In this document: in pieces, positions 12,080 to 12,311 of the stretch | Position numbering within the stretch: the first letter of the stretch is position 1 | Layout of the letters: each line of letters starts with the position of its first letter | NCBI GenBank assembly: GCA_001321835.1 | Contig: JPUR01000104.1 | Span: forward strand, 1-12,311 | Source: Marinosulfonomonas sp. PRT-SC04 | Lineage (GTDB): Bacteria; Pseudomonadota; Alphaproteobacteria; Rhodobacterales; Rhodobacteraceae | Reading direction: 5' to 3' | DNA length: 12,311 nt | The notes under the pieces: generated by a model | What the model was told of the DNA's origin: nothing | The model's database searches: none | What the model saw: the letters and a program-made list of their open reading frames with translations, nothing else | Program-made: the position numbers and the translations under genes

Positions 12080-12104
12080 TAGCATAGTACTAATTATGCG
12101 CCAA
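12077..12104 (-). other. attR: Xer site with good XerC arm and degenerate XerD arm
   Basis: On the minus strand the XerC arm is TTGGCGCATAA (12104-12094), the centre TTAGTA (12093-12088), and the XerD position reads CTATGCTATTG (12087-12077), matching only 6 of 11 bases of the dif XerD arm. The weak arm is phage-derived. The inferred attP (this weak arm joined to the XerC arm at attL) resembles that of TLC-phi, which also lacks a proper XerD site. Confidence 0.82.
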
Positions 12105-12197
12105 GCCTTCATTTTCATCTTAAAGCCACCTCAACTTTGCCTTGTCGCAATTCCTAATCTATCCCGTTCTAGTATATCAACAAATATTTCGCATCGA
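12105..12197. repeat. Right flank similar to the prophage left end
   Basis: This is the partner of 2858-2950. It lies outside the prophage, directly after the host-side XerC arm, so it is either host sequence next to dif that the phage has copied, or the left end of an earlier related element at the same site. The unaligned remainder, 12198-12233, shows no gene. Confidence 0.68.
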
Positions 12198-12233
12198 GGG
12201 TCAGCGTTTGAAAAGTAGTCGCCGAAGTAGCGA

Positions 12234-12311
12234 TTAAAATACATTGATATCTTCGTCCAAGACCTTCAAATCACCGCCGCATTCATTGCAAGCCTCACCC
12301 GGTGATAAAAC
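12234..12311 (-). pseudogene. Truncated IS66-type transposase fragment (TnpC-like zinc-binding segment)
   Basis: Reading leftward from the window edge gives 25 residues and a stop: LSPGEACNECGGDLKVLDED and then INVF. The 'CxxCGG.L...GED' pattern is the zinc-ribbon segment of IS66 TnpC transposases, where it is normally followed by 300 or more residues. Here it ends after the GED-equivalent (LDED), so the gene is cut off. The upstream part lies beyond the window. It points to IS decay in the flank next to the dif-integrated element. Confidence 0.6.

Larger units (their letters stand above)
2841..12087. mobile_element. Integrated tailless membrane phage (double-jelly-roll type prophage) exploiting XerC/XerD
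   Basis: The element is bounded by two copies of a Xer core site sharing 15 identical bases (2841-2855 and 12088-12102), giving a unit of about 9.25 kb. It encodes a probable double-jelly-roll capsid protein, an FtsK/HerA-like packaging ATPase, many small membrane proteins, two cell-wall hydrolases, a holin, a replication initiator with iterons and a repressor. It has no integrase, terminase, portal or tail genes. The size and gene set match small circular dsDNA membrane phages such as PM2. I recall reports of Jorvik-like prophages in Alphaproteobacteria, but could not test relationship. All genes look intact, so the prophage may be inducible. Confidence 0.85.

Noticed and set aside
2841..12087. 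A tyrosine or serine integrase within the element
   Set aside because: I read all frames for the R-H-R-Y or serine-recombinase motifs. The 73-residue HTH protein resembles only the DNA-binding part of a resolvase and has no room for a catalytic domain.

Overview
The left quarter of the window (1-2830) looks like chromosome of an alphaproteobacterium, probably of the Rhodobacterales (Roseobacter) group. It holds the 3' part of a self-splicing group I intron, a LuxR-type regulator overlapping a type II 3-dehydroquinate dehydratase gene (aroQ), and a divergent FAD-dependent DAO-family oxidoreductase. This host assignment rests on gene flavour and on the dif sequence, not on a marker gene.

At 2830-2857 there is a near-perfect chromosome dimer resolution site (dif), read on the minus strand, whose XerD arm is identical to that of E. 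coli. A second copy with the same 6-bp centre and a good XerC arm, but a degenerate XerD arm, lies at 12077-12104. The 9.2 kb between them (about 2841-12087) carries no integrase. I read it as a prophage of a tailless, internal-membrane phage with a double-jelly-roll type capsid that integrates with the host XerC/XerD recombinases. The architecture resembles corticovirus-like (PM2) elements and, as far as I recall, the Jorvik-like prophages reported in Alphaproteobacteria. No terminase, portal or tail gene is present.

The prophage has three transcription units. A long leftward unit (7921 to 2981) starts with a 33-residue membrane protein and the probable major capsid protein. It continues through a tightly overlapping series of small, mostly single-span membrane proteins, a putative spike or minor capsid protein, a membrane-anchored lytic transglycosylase and a 3TM-type holin. 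A rightward unit (8119 to 10311) encodes a helix-turn-helix regulator, an unknown protein, an FtsK/HerA-like packaging ATPase, an M15 peptidase endolysin and a small phage protein, and ends at a strong intrinsic terminator. The two units diverge from a 200-bp region with a 21-bp palindromic operator and a promoter with a second operator half-site in its spacer.

The third unit (leftward, 11908 to 10354) is for lysogeny and replication: a small HTH protein, a winged-helix replication initiator, an XRE-type repressor and an orphan protein. The initiator gene contains three 23-bp direct repeats beside an AT-rich stretch, an arrangement like the lambda O gene and origin. Its promoter overlaps the degenerate XerD arm of attR, and its predicted leader folds into a three-way junction.

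Right of attR, about 100 bp resembles the prophage's own left end, followed by the end of a truncated IS66-type transposase. This suggests older integrations at the same dif site, or a phage that has copied sequence next to dif.
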